Shown: piece after piece, positions 1 through 9,252 of the stretch
How the letters are laid out: every line of letters starts with the position of its first letter
How positions within the stretch are numbered: position 1 is the stretch's first letter
Assembly: GCA_947445225.1 (NCBI GenBank)
Contig: CANFCX010000016.1
Span: 1 to 33,742, forward strand
Direction of reading: 5' to 3'
Length of the DNA: 33,742 nucleotides
Origin: Rhodospirillales bacterium
Lineage (GTDB): Bacteria; Pseudomonadota; Alphaproteobacteria; CACIAM-22H2
The notes under the pieces: model-generated
The model's database searches: none
Told to the model about the DNA's origin: nothing
The model's input: only the letters and a program-made list of their open reading frames with translations
Program-made: the position numbers and the translations under genes

Positions 1-19
1 GCCGGTTTCTTTTTGGGCC

Positions 20-1852
20 TCAATCCGGCTGGAAGGCTTCCAGCCGCACCTTGGCTAAATTCCTGGGCATCGCACGATCGAAGCCGGCGCGTTTTTCAGG
101 CTGGGTCAAGGGTGGCTTGGTCGTATCCACGAACCACTTGACGCCGGCGACGATGGCCCCGGACGGCGCCATCTCGGGCAGGCCGTCGATTTGGGCGACG
201 TCGTATTCGGCATGGACGCGGCTCGCCACCGACCACGACAGATCGCGCAAATCGTCGAGGTCGATGTCGTCATCGACGGCGACGACCAATTTCGGCCCGA
301 TGTCGGGCGAGGACAACGCCGCCATGCAGGCGGTCTTCGATTGCCCAAGCACCCGCGGCCTCAACTTGATGACAACCAGCCGGTTGTCGGTCTCCGGATA
401 ACAACGCACATCGAGCAGGTCGATGCCGCCTTCGACCTGACGAACGTGGTCGGCCACCACCTTCTCGATCCGCCGCGCCTCGGCCGCCGAGGCGCCTCCG
501 GCCTGGGGACGCGCCCAGGACTGCCGCGGGGTCTCAATGTCCTCGGTGGCGTCGATCAACACCTTGGTGCCGACGCGGTACATGGCGGTCCTGCCCTCTT
601 CGATGGGCGAGGCGTTGTCGAGGGCGAAGACGCGGGCGCGGTTGATCTTCTGGATGTCGTCGGCCGACCGCACGCGATTGGCCAGCGCCCAATACACCTG
701 CCGCATGTCGCTGATGTCGATGTCCTCGTCCACGGCGACGGCGATCTTGGGATGGAGATAGGGGCTGGACAGGGCGGCCAGCAACGCGGCGCGGGCCTGG
801 CCCGGAAAACGCGGGCGCAGCTTGACCACGACCATCATCGGGGTCACGCCGCCGATGCAGCGCAGATCGATGAGATCCAGTCCGCCGGCGACGCCGCGCA
901 TATGCTGCCAGAGCCGCATTTCGATGGTCGTGCAGATGATCGAATGGGCGTCGCTCGGCGGCAATCCGCATTGCATGGCATAGAAAATCGGATCGCGGCG
1001 ATGGGTGATGGCCTTGACCCGGAACAGCGGCGTTCCGCCTTCCTGGGCGTAACCGCCGGTGACCTCGCCGAACGGCCCTTCCGGTGTCGTCTCGCCGGGG
1101 CGCAATTCACCTTCGAGGACGAGTTCGGCGTCGGCCGGCACTTCCATGTCGATGGTCTCGCATTTGACCATGCGCACGGCCTCGCCGAGCAACCCGCCGG
1201 CGATGGCGAATTCATCCTGGCCATAGGGGGCGACGAACCCGGCGCTGAACACCAGCAGAGGATGGGCGCCGACAACCATCGCCGCTTCCATAGGCCGCTT
1301 CAACTCCGCGTACATTTGATAAATCTTCAACGCCTGGCGCGGGCAGATCAAATAGCCGGTGCGATCGGGGCCGACGATCTGGGCGCGGTGGAAGGAGACG
1401 TTGCGGATGCCGGTATGGGGGTCCTTGATGACACACATGCCCGAGGCGATGTAGCGGCCCGGATCGTCTTGGGAGGTCCACATCGCCGGCAGGGTCCGCA
1501 AATCGACCTCGGCGCCGATACGGATGACTTCCTTCACCGGCGCCCCGGCCTTGGGCACCATCACCGGATCGATGGGTTTGGCGATGCGGTCGTTCAGTGT
1601 CGTTACGACCGCATCTTCGGGCACACCCAGCGCCGTCGCCCATTTCCGGCGGTCGGCGACGATCTGGCTGGTCACACGCCAATCGCGGTGGCCTTTCACA
1701 TTCTCGAAAAGGCAGGCCTTGCCGAGCTGCGCGAAGGTCTTCCAACTGACCGCCGAAAGTGTTTCGTCGGGATCGACTTCCTTGGTGTAGCGGACCATGT
1801 CGCCGCTACGCAGCAGCGCCGCGATATGACCGCGGATGGATTGATCACCCAT
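20..1852 (-). CDS. UbiD family decarboxylase (prFMN-dependent type), 610 aa, with an extra C-terminal repeat
   Basis: Motifs typical of UbiD: LPAMWTSQDDPGRYIASGMCVIKDP, NVSFHRAQIVGPDR, PEGPFGEVTGGY, HPKIAVAVDEDIDI. About 120 aa longer than a canonical ~490 aa UbiD because the C-terminal module appears twice. Confidence 0.92.
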   Translation of the reverse strand: MGDQSIRGHIAALLRSGDMVRYTKEVDPDETLSAVSWKTFAQLGKACLFENVKGHRDWRVTSQIVADRRKWATALGVPEDAVVTTLNDRIAKPIDPVMVPKAGAPVKEVIRIGAEVDLRTLPAMWTSQDDPGRYIASGMCVIKDPHTGIRNVSFHRAQIVGPDRTGYLICPRQALKIYQMYAELKRPMEAAMVVGAHPLLVFSAGFVAPYGQDEFAIAGGLLGEAVRMVKCETIDMEVPADAELVLEGELRPGETTPEGPFGEVTGGYAQEGGTPLFRVKAITHRRDPIFYAMQCGLPPSDAHSIICTTIEMRLWQHMRGVAGGLDLIDLRCIGGVTPMMVVVKLRPRFPGQARAALLAALSSPYLHPKIAVAVDEDIDISDMRQVYWALANRVRSADDIQKINRARVFALDNASPIEEGRTAMYRVGTKVLIDATEDIETPRQSWARPQAGGASAAEARRIEKVVADHVRQVEGGIDLLDVRCYPETDNRLVVIKLRPRVLGQSKTACMAALSSPDIGPKLVVAVDDDIDLDDLRDLSWSVASRVHAEYDVAQIDGLPEMAPSGAIVAGVKWFVDTTKPPLTQPEKRAGFDRAMPRNLAKVRLEAFQPD

Positions 1853-1857
1853 GCGTG

Positions 1858-2739
1858 TTAGCCCGCGCGCCGGAGGGCGGCCGCGACGTCGCCGGATAGG
1901 GCCTCAAAACGCGCCGAGAGAATTCGGGCGGCGCTTCCGGAATCGGCTTCGCACGCCCGGCACATGGCGATCGAGGTGAAGGGAGCAAAGATCATGCGTG
2001 TCGCGCGCAGGAGGAGCTTCAATTCGGTTTCCGTTTTCGGCGTGAGCATGGCCCGCGCCCGCGCCAGCCGCCGCTTCAAAGTCTCATCGCCCTGCGCCTG
2101 ACGCCCGATCATTCGCCGGGTTATTAGATGAAAGAGCCTTTGCCGTCGATGGAATTCCTTGACGCAGCAAAGCGGATACCCGAGCACGCCCGCCTCCTCG
2201 CTTACGCCAAGCCTGGAACCGGCCAAACGGCGGAGCGCGGCCTCGCTTCTCGGCGGGCCGACAAACAGGAGTTGCGTCGCCGCCAGGTCTTCGCAAAGGG
2301 CCTCGTCATACCAACTCTGGCCGGAGTTTCCCGATTCGCCGATCCAGGGCGGCCCGTCGAACGCGGCCAACCCCGCGCGCGCGGCGGCTGCCGCAATCGC
2401 CACCCGAAAGGCGGTGGAATCGAAGCCCCAACCGACCGCGGCGAAGGGTTTGATCCCGGCCGCGACCGCCAGAACATCGAGCGCATCCTGGGCTGCCGCC
2501 GCGCGCGCCTCCGGCGGCGCCACCTCGATGGCGGCGGCGCAGTCCCTGGCCAGCGGCGACGATGAGCCTTCCATCGCGTCAGTATAGAAAGTTTCGCGAT
2601 GGCCGGCCGAACGGATCGTCGCCCACTCGTCATCCGTGCCGAGCAAGGTTAGAATAAGGGTGCCCTCGATCCAGTCTCGAACCGGCGGGGTGGGAAGCCG
2701 ACCCGCGACCAATGTCCCAACCAGCCACGCAAGAGCCAC
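1858..2739 (-). CDS. DUF483-like conserved hypothetical protein
   Basis: 293 aa ORF with LGYPLCCVKEFHRRQR (GYPxCCVxxF-like motif) and MCRACE; coding-like composition. Start codon uncertain; as given it overlaps the divergent nadQ-like gene by 28 bp. Confidence 0.6.
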   Translation of the reverse strand: MALAWLVGTLVAGRLPTPPVRDWIEGTLILTLLGTDDEWATIRSAGHRETFYTDAMEGSSSPLARDCAAAIEVAPPEARAAAAQDALDVLAVAAGIKPFAAVGWGFDSTAFRVAIAAAAARAGLAAFDGPPWIGESGNSGQSWYDEALCEDLAATQLLFVGPPRSEAALRRLAGSRLGVSEEAGVLGYPLCCVKEFHRRQRLFHLITRRMIGRQAQGDETLKRRLARARAMLTPKTETELKLLLRATRMIFAPFTSIAMCRACEADSGSAARILSARFEALSGDVAAALRRAG

Positions 2740-3701
2740 CGGCCCCCAGGGCGGAATTCGCCGTCAGCGTCGATCTGACCGCGGTCGTCGTGGCCGTGAC
2801 CGACGACCAACCCCGCGTCCTTATTGTCCGCCCGGCGGAGGCTTCGACCGGAGGGCTGGACGCATTGCCCTCCGGTCCTCTTGAACTCGGCCACCGGACG
2901 CTCGAATCCGGCCTGCGTGCCTGGGTGGAAGCCCAGGCCCGCGCCAAGCTCGGTTACATCGAGCAGCTCTACACCTTTGGCGACCGCGACCGAACCGCCC
3001 TGAAAGTGCCGACCGGCCGCATCCTTTCGATCGGTTATCTGGCGCTGGCGCGGGAAACCGGGGCGGCCGCCGCCAACACCTCGTGGCAGGATTGGTATCG
3101 GTATTTTCCGTGGGAAGATTGGCGGCGGGGCCGGCCACCCATCCTCGATCGGCTGGAGCCGAGGCTGCGCGGTTGGGTGGCGGCGGGGCCATCGCGGGGG
3201 GAACAGACCACACGCAAGACCCGGATCAGCGTGGCCTTCGGGCTGGACGGCGCCCGCTGGAGCGAGGAACGGGTGTTGGAGCGATACGAGCTGTTGTACG
3301 AAATTGGCCTAGCCGCCGAGGCTCACCGCGACGGCTCGCCGACCGGAGACCCCGAATCCGATGTGCCCACCGAGGCGCAACCGATGACCGCCGACCACCG
3401 CCGCATCCTGGCCACCGGCATCGCCCGCCTGCGCGGCAAGATCAAATATCGCCCGGTCGTCTTCGAGCTCATGCCCCCGGCTTTCACGTTATTGCAACTC
3501 CAGCGCACCGTGGAGGCATTGGCCGGGCTGCGCCTGCACAAACAGAATTTCCGGCGCCTGGTCGCCCAACAAGGCCTGGTCGAGGAGACCGGGGGAATGG
3601 TCACCGGCACCGGCGGCCGCCCCGCCCGCGAGGTCCGTTTCCGGCAGGAAGTGCTCATCGAACGGCCGGCGCCGGGCCTGCGCCTGCCGATCGCCCGCTG
3701 A
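2712..3701 (+). CDS. nadQ: NrtR/NadQ-type transcriptional regulator of NAD biosynthesis (Nudix-like N-domain, winged helix C-domain)
   Basis: C-terminal KIKYRPVVFELMPPAFTLLQLQRTVEALAGLRLHKQNFRRLVAQQGLVEETGG...GGRPAREVRFR is typical of the NrtR winged-helix domain; immediately upstream of nadABC. Confidence 0.82.
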   Translation: MSQPATQEPPAPRAEFAVSVDLTAVVVAVTDDQPRVLIVRPAEASTGGLDALPSGPLELGHRTLESGLRAWVEAQARAKLGYIEQLYTFGDRDRTALKVPTGRILSIGYLALARETGAAAANTSWQDWYRYFPWEDWRRGRPPILDRLEPRLRGWVAAGPSRGEQTTRKTRISVAFGLDGARWSEERVLERYELLYEIGLAAEAHRDGSPTGDPESDVPTEAQPMTADHRRILATGIARLRGKIKYRPVVFELMPPAFTLLQLQRTVEALAGLRLHKQNFRRLVAQQGLVEETGGMVTGTGGRPAREVRFRQEVLIERPAPGLRLPIAR

Positions 3702-3769
3702 CTCGCTCGGGCCGCTTCCGGTATGTCGATGCGGGAGGTCATTCGTTGTAACCTCAACGTAAAATCCGC

Positions 3770-3800
3770 TTGACTTTCTTATGCTCAAGATTAGCATAAT
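3770..3800 (+). promoter_or_regulatory. Candidate nadABC promoter: TTGACT (3770-3775) and CATAAT (3795-3800)
   Basis: Near-consensus hexamers, spacer 19 bp (somewhat long), 62 bp upstream of the nadA start. Confidence 0.45.
3779..3799. promoter_or_regulatory. Putative NadQ operator site 1
   Basis: TTATGCT-CAAGATT-AGCATAA: perfect 7-bp arms, overlapping the candidate promoter spacer and -10. Confidence 0.65.
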
Positions 3801-3833
3801 CACTCCCTTTTTTGGGGCAATTCGCGCACACTA

Positions 3834-3850
3834 ATGCTCAAATTGAGCAT
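3834..3850. promoter_or_regulatory. Putative NadQ operator site 2
   Basis: ATGCTCAA-A-TTGAGCAT: perfect 8-bp arms, just upstream of the nadA Shine-Dalgarno AGGAGG (3851-3856). Confidence 0.7.
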
Positions 3851-3861
3851 AGGAGGCGTCA

Positions 3862-4881
3862 GTGACGATACTGGCCGAGGTCCAGCCGGCGACCGAATCC
3901 CGCCCCAAGCGGGCCGAAAGCGCCGCGCTTTATGAGCGCGTGCGCCGTGTCGTGCCGGCCGTGGAGTGGCCGGTCTTCGCCCCCGACATCGACGCGATCC
4001 TGCGGCTGAAGCGCGAGAAGAACGCCGTCATCCTGGCGCATAACTACCAGACGCCGGAGATCTTTCACTGCGTCGCCGATATCGTCGGGGATTCGCTGGC
4101 GCTGGCGCGCGAGGCGGCGCGGACGCAGGCCGATGTCATCGTCATGGCCGGCGTACACTTCATGGCCGAGACCGCGAAGCTGCTCAACCCGACGAAAACC
4201 GTCCTGATCCCGGATATGAAGGCCGGCTGTTCGCTCGCCGAATCCATCACCGCCGCCGATGTTCGCCTGTTGCGCGAACGTTATCCCGGCGTGCCGGTGG
4301 TCAGCTACGTCAACACCTCGGCCGAGGTAAAGGCCGAGTCCGACATTTGCTGCACATCGGGCAACGCCCGCGCCGTGGTCGAATCCATGGGCACCGAGAG
4401 CGTCATCATGCTGCCCGACGAATTCCTGGCCCAAAACATCGCCGCCGAGACAAAGGTGAAGATCATCGCCTGGAAGGGTCGATGCGAGGTGCATGAACGT
4501 TTCAGCGCCGCGGACATCATTACGCTTCGCGCCAACCATCCGGGAATCATCGTGCTCGCCCATCCCGAATGCCCGCCCGAAGTGGTCGCGGAAGCCGATT
4601 ACGCCGGTTCGACCAAGGGGATGAGCGATTATGTCGCCCGCGAAAAACCGGCCCAGGTCGTGCTGATCACCGAATGTTCGATGAGCGACAATGTCGCCGT
4701 CCAGCATCCGGAGATCGACTTCGTGCGGCCCTGCAACCTCTGCCCGCACATGAAGCGGATCACCTTGCCCAAAATCCGCCGCGCGCTGGAAACCATGACC
4801 CACGCCGTCCACATCGACCCGGCCATGGCGGCGCGGGCGCGGCGTGCGGTCGATCGAATGCTGGCGGTCGGGCCGCGTTGA
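3862..4881 (+). CDS. nadA: Quinolinate synthase NadA
   Basis: 339 aa, GTG start, AGGAGG 5 nt upstream; [61 protein letters not shown] motifs. Confidence 0.97.
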   Translation: MTILAEVQPATESRPKRAESAALYERVRRVVPAVEWPVFAPDIDAILRLKREKNAVILAHNYQTPEIFHCVADIVGDSLALAREAARTQADVIVMAGVHFMAETAKLLNPTKTVLIPDMKAGCSLAESITAADVRLLRERYPGVPVVSYVNTSAEVKAESDICCTSGNARAVVESMGTESVIMLPDEFLAQNIAAETKVKIIAWKGRCEVHERFSAADIITLRANHPGIIVLAHPECPPEVVAEADYAGSTKGMSDYVAREKPAQVVLITECSMSDNVAVQHPEIDFVRPCNLCPHMKRITLPKIRRALETMTHAVHIDPAMAARARRAVDRMLAVGPR

Positions 4882-6449
4882 GCGGCGAGACGTCCACTTT
4901 ACGAACCGAAGCGGTCGTCGTCGGCGCCGGCATTGCCGGCCTGACCGCGGCGCTGCGTTTGGCGCCGAAGCGGGTCATCGTGCTGAGCGCCGCCCCGCTC
5001 GGCGAAGCGGCCGCCAGCACCTGGGCGCAGGGCGGCGTCTCCGCGGCACTCGATGCCGGCGACAGTCCCGAGATTCACGCCGCCGACACACTCGCCGTCG
5101 CCGGCGGCATCGCCGACCCCGCGATCGTGGCCGGCGTCACCGCCGAGGCGCAAGCCCGCATCGAAGAATTGGGCGCGCTCGGCGTGCGTTTCGACCGGAC
5201 CGGCGACGGTAAACTCCGTCTCGGCCGCGAAGGCGGACACAGCCGCCATCGGATCGTCCATGCCATCGGTGACGGCACCGGCGGCGAAATCATGCGGGTT
5301 TTGACCGCCGCCGCCCGCGCCAGCGAACACATCACCCTGCTCGACGGCGCGCTCGCGCGGTCGTTGCTCGCCCCCGGATCAATCGTCGGGGTGCTGGTCG
5401 AGCGCGGCGGCGAAACCGTCCAACTGCTCGCCGATTCCGTCGTCCTGGCCACCGGTGGGATTGGCGGGCTCTATCGCTTCACCAGCAACCCGCTGACGGC
5501 GCGCGGGCTGGGGCTGGCGCTGGCCGCTCGCGCCGGCGCCGTTCTGTCCGATCTCGAATTCGTTCAATTTCACCCGACGGCGCTCGATGTCGGACGCGAT
5601 CCCATGCCGCTGGTCACCGAGGCGCTGCGCGGCGAAGGTGCGGTGTTGCTCGACGCGGCCGGGCAGCGTTTCATGCCGGCGCTGCATGAATTGGCGGAAC
5701 TCGCCCCCCGCGATATTGTCGCCCGCGCCGTCGCCAGACACCGCGCCTCCGGCCGCGTTTTCCTCGACGCCCGCGCCGCCCTCGGCCAATCCTTTCCCCA
5801 GCGTTTTCCGACGGTCTTCGCGGCCTGCCAAGCCGCCGGGCTGGACCCGCGAACAACACCGATCCCAATCGCGCCGGCCGCGCATTACCACATGGGCGGA
5901 GTCTCCACCGATGGCGTCGGGCGCAGCTCCCTTGCCGGCCTTTGGGCCGTGGGCGAGGTGGCCGCCACCGGTTTGCACGGCGCCAACCGGCTGGCCAGCA
6001 ACTCCTTGCTCGAAGCCTTGGTCTTCGCCACCCGCGCCGCCAATGACATCAAGGGACGCACGCCGTCCTCGGCAAAACCCGGGCCGGCCACCCCGGTGAT
6101 GACCGGCCGCGCGGTCGAAACGCCCGCCTTCGCCCGCGTGCGCGCGTTGATGACCGAAGCGATCGGCGTCGAGCGCGAAGAACAGGGGATGCGCCGGGCG
6201 CTCGCCGAACTGCGGAATTTGCGGGCGGAAATCGAGCCGGTTTCCTGGCCGCAAGGCGCCGCGACGCTGGTCGCCGAGATGGTCGCGACCGCGGCCCTGC
6301 GCCGGCGCGAAAGCCGCGGCGCCCATTTTCGCACCGATCACCCGGCCGCCCAGCCCGCTTTGGCGCGGCGCAGCTACCTGACGTTGGCGGAGGTCGGGAC
6401 CGACATCGCGGCCGATGCCGAGGTTCCCAGGCGCAAGGCCACCCCATGA
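4878..6449 (+). CDS. nadB: L-aspartate oxidase NadB
   Basis: FAD-binding [83 protein letters not shown]. Start trimmed from the supplied ORF to TTG at 4878, overlapping the nadA stop (TTGA). Confidence 0.95.
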   Translation: MSGETSTLRTEAVVVGAGIAGLTAALRLAPKRVIVLSAAPLGEAAASTWAQGGVSAALDAGDSPEIHAADTLAVAGGIADPAIVAGVTAEAQARIEELGALGVRFDRTGDGKLRLGREGGHSRHRIVHAIGDGTGGEIMRVLTAAARASEHITLLDGALARSLLAPGSIVGVLVERGGETVQLLADSVVLATGGIGGLYRFTSNPLTARGLGLALAARAGAVLSDLEFVQFHPTALDVGRDPMPLVTEALRGEGAVLLDAAGQRFMPALHELAELAPRDIVARAVARHRASGRVFLDARAALGQSFPQRFPTVFAACQAAGLDPRTTPIPIAPAAHYHMGGVSTDGVGRSSLAGLWAVGEVAATGLHGANRLASNSLLEALVFATRAANDIKGRTPSSAKPGPATPVMTGRAVETPAFARVRALMTEAIGVEREEQGMRRALAELRNLRAEIEPVSWPQGAATLVAEMVATAALRRRESRGAHFRTDHPAAQPALARRSYLTLAEVGTDIAADAEVPRRKATP

Positions 6450-7300
6450 CGCTTGCGCCACTGCCCCTCTTGATCATCGAGCCGTTGGTGCGTGCCGCTT
6501 TGCTTGAAGATTTGGGCGCCGCCGGCGACATCACCACGGCCAGCGTCGTGCCCGAGGCAACGCGCGCGCGCGCGGTCATCGCCACGCGGCAGAACGGCAC
6601 CGTCGCCGGCCTCGATTGCGCGCGGCTGGCCTTCCACTTGCTCGATCCCAGCATCGACATCGCCATCCGCTGGCCGGAGGGCAGCAAGGTCGCGGCGGGA
6701 GAAACCATCGCCGTGGTCAGCGGCCCGGCGCGGCCGATCCTGAGCGGCGAACGTGTCGCCCTCAATTTCATGGGGCATTTGTCGGGCGTGGCGACGGCCA
6801 CCGCGACCCTGGTCGACGCCATCGCCGGTCAGCGCGCCCGCATCGTCTGCACACGCAAAACCACGCCCGGCCTCCGCGCCCTCGAAAAACACGCCGTGCG
6901 ATCGGGCGGCGGCCTCAATCACCGTTTCGGTCTCGATGACGGCGTTCTGATCAAGGACAACCACATCGCCGCCGCGGGCGGCCTGCGGCCGGCCATCGAC
7001 CGCGCCCGCCGCGCCATCGGCCATATGGTCAAGATCGAGGCCGAAGTCGAATCCCTGGCCCAGCTCGAAGAAGCGCTGGCGGCCGGTGTCGATGCCGTGC
7101 TTCTGGACAACATGGCGCCGAAACTGCTGGCCGAGGCGGTGAAGGTGATCGGAGGCCGCGCGATCAGCGAGGCGTCGGGCGGCGTCACCCGCGCAACCGT
7201 GGCGGAAATCGCCGCCACCGGAGTCGATTTGATCTCCGTGGGTTGGATCACCCACAGCGCACCGGTCCTCGATCTCGGGCTGGATTTCGAGTCAGACTAA
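6446..7300 (+). CDS. nadC: Nicotinate-nucleotide pyrophosphorylase (carboxylating) NadC
   Basis: LEDLGAAGDITTASVVP, LNFMGHLSGVAT, ARIVCTRKTTPGLRALEKHAVRSGGGLNHRFGLDDGVLIKDNHI; ATGA overlap with nadB stop. Confidence 0.97.
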   Translation: MTLAPLPLLIIEPLVRAALLEDLGAAGDITTASVVPEATRARAVIATRQNGTVAGLDCARLAFHLLDPSIDIAIRWPEGSKVAAGETIAVVSGPARPILSGERVALNFMGHLSGVATATATLVDAIAGQRARIVCTRKTTPGLRALEKHAVRSGGGLNHRFGLDDGVLIKDNHIAAAGGLRPAIDRARRAIGHMVKIEAEVESLAQLEEALAAGVDAVLLDNMAPKLLAEAVKVIGGRAISEASGGVTRATVAEIAATGVDLISVGWITHSAPVLDLGLDFESD

Positions 7301-7341
7301 AGGCTGATGCCGCCCGCCCGCAAATGCGTTACCCTGTGGGC

Positions 7342-7764
7342 ATGAGCAGTATCCCGATTTCGGTTTCCGGCCTGACGGCCAGCACCGCGCGCCTCGCCGC
7401 CAGTGCGTCCAACGTCGCCAACGCCAGGACTCGGGGGCCGGTGCCGGAAGCGCCGGCGACAACCCCGCCACCCGCTGACCAAAAGGACAAACCCGAGGTC
7501 TATCGGGCCGTGGACACGGTGCAGACCAGCACGCCTGGCGGCGGCACACGCGCCACCTACCGGACCCGGCAGCCGGAATTCGTTCAGGAATTCGATCCCT
7601 CATCCCCGCTCGCCAACGAAGACGGGTTGGTGGCGGCGCCCAATGTCGATATCGGCGGCGAAGTCGTCGAGCAGATAAAGGCCGAAGGCGCGTATAAGGC
7701 GAATCTGAAGGCCGTTCAGGTCGCCGACGACATGATGAAGAGCCTGCTCGACATCAAGGCCTGA
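7342..7764 (+). CDS. Orphan flagellar basal-body rod (FlgC/FlgB-like) family protein
   Basis: N-term ISVSGLTASTARLAASASNVANARTRG and C-term GLVAAPNVDIGGEVVEQIKAEGAYKANLKAVQVADDMMKSLLDIKA match the conserved ends of rod proteins. No other flagellar gene in the window. Confidence 0.78.
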   Translation: MSSIPISVSGLTASTARLAASASNVANARTRGPVPEAPATTPPPADQKDKPEVYRAVDTVQTSTPGGGTRATYRTRQPEFVQEFDPSSPLANEDGLVAAPNVDIGGEVVEQIKAEGAYKANLKAVQVADDMMKSLLDIKA

Positions 7765-7776
7765 TCCGCGGCCGTT

Positions 7777-9228
7777 TCAGCGTGGCAGGTCGCTGCGCCC
7801 CATCAGCAATTCATCAACCGCGCGCGCGCATTGGCGACCTTCGCGGATCGCCCAGACGACCAGGGATTGACCGCGGCGCATGTCGCCCGCGGCAAAAAGC
7901 CTCGGCACCGATGTCCGGTAATTGTCGACATCGGCCTTCACATTGCCGCGCGAATCGAGCGCGGCACCCGATTGTTCGATCATCCCGGCCCGGCGCGGCC
8001 CGACGAATCCCATGGCCAGTAAAACCAGATCGGCCCGAAGGCGAAATTCGCCGTCGGCCATTTCCTTCATCTGGCTGCGCCCGCTTGCGTCCTTCACCCA
8101 TTCCGTCCGCATGCATTCCAGGGCCTCGACCCGGCCATGGGCACCGATCGCGCGCTTGGTCACCACGGACCAATCGCGCTCGCAGCCTTCCTCCTGGGAG
8201 GATGAGGTCCGCAGCCGCAGCGGCCAATCCGGCCAGCTCAAGCCCTTGTTTTCCTTCTCCGGCGGCTTGGGCATGATTTCGAGCTGCACGATCGAAGCGG
8301 CGCCCTGGCGCACCGAGGTGCCGATGCAATCCGATCCGGTGTCGCCCCCGCCGATGACGATGACATGTTTGTCCTTGGCCGTGATGACGCCCTGCGGCGC
8401 GGCCTTGCGTTCGTCGTCGCCGGCCACGCGTTTGTTTTGCTGGGTCAGAAAATCCATGGCGAAATGGATGCCTTGCAGCTCGCGGCCGGGCACCTCCAGG
8501 TCGCGCGGCGCCTCGGCGCCGCCGGTCAGAGCGACGGCATCGTATTCCTCGAGCAATACCTTCAACGGAACGGCGACGCCGACTTCGACGCCCGCGCGAA
8601 ATTCCACGCCCTCCGCCGCCATCTGGGTCATGCGGCGATCGATCGGGGCTTTCTCCATCTTGAAGTCGGGGATGCCATAACGCAGCAACCCGCCGATGCG
8701 GTCGTGTTTTTCAAACAACACGACGCCATGCCCGGCACGCGCCAATTGCTGCGCGCAGGCCAGCCCCGCGGGCCCGGAACCGACGACAGCGACACGTTTT
8801 CCCGTCCGCCGCGATGGGAGCACCGGCGCGATCCAACCCTCATCCCATCCCCGATCGACGATCATGCATTCGATGGTCTTGATGGTGACGGGATTGTCGT
8901 CGATGTTCAGCGTGCAGGACGCTTCGCAGGGCGCCGGACAAACGCGGCCGGTGAATTCCGGAAAATTGTTGGTCGAATGCAGCGAATCGAGCGCGGCCTT
9001 CCACTGGTCCCGATACACCAGATTGTTCCAATCCGGGATCAGGTTGTTGACCGGACAGCCCTGATGGCAAAACGGAATGCCGCAATCCATGCAACGCGCG
9101 GCTTGGCGGCCGACCTCGGGATAGGGCATCGGCTGGACGAATTCGGTCCAGGTCTTGCGGCGCGCCTCGACCTTGACATAGCCACGGTCCTGACGCGCGA
9201 TTTCGAGGAAACCGGTCGGTTTGCCCAT
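7777..9228 (-). CDS. gltD: Glutamate synthase (NADPH) small subunit
   Basis: [71 protein letters not shown]. Confidence 0.96.
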   Translation of the reverse strand: MGKPTGFLEIARQDRGYVKVEARRKTWTEFVQPMPYPEVGRQAARCMDCGIPFCHQGCPVNNLIPDWNNLVYRDQWKAALDSLHSTNNFPEFTGRVCPAPCEASCTLNIDDNPVTIKTIECMIVDRGWDEGWIAPVLPSRRTGKRVAVVGSGPAGLACAQQLARAGHGVVLFEKHDRIGGLLRYGIPDFKMEKAPIDRRMTQMAAEGVEFRAGVEVGVAVPLKVLLEEYDAVALTGGAEAPRDLEVPGRELQGIHFAMDFLTQQNKRVAGDDERKAAPQGVITAKDKHVIVIGGGDTGSDCIGTSVRQGAASIVQLEIMPKPPEKENKGLSWPDWPLRLRTSSSQEEGCERDWSVVTKRAIGAHGRVEALECMRTEWVKDASGRSQMKEMADGEFRLRADLVLLAMGFVGPRRAGMIEQSGAALDSRGNVKADVDNYRTSVPRLFAAGDMRRGQSLVVWAIREGRQCARAVDELLMGRSDLPR

Positions 9229-9252
9229 GAATAGACTCGCAATAAAAGCTGA

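Noticed and set aside
191-1861. 556 aa plus-strand ORF antisense to the UbiD gene, and similar long antisense ORFs (e.g. 5379-6461, 29074-30603, 9373-10572)
   Set aside because: Lacks recognisable motifs, is rich in Gly/Arg/His/Asp as expected for the antisense frame of GC-rich genes, and the opposite strand encodes clear families.
2084-2633. Several overlapping 70-145 aa ORFs inside the DUF483-like gene
   Set aside because: Alternative-frame ORFs typical of GC-rich DNA; no motif support.
4569-4877. N-terminal extension of the nadB ORF upstream of 4878
   Set aside because: Overlaps nadA out of frame and has Arg-rich nonsense composition; the FAD-binding N-terminus starts just after 4878.
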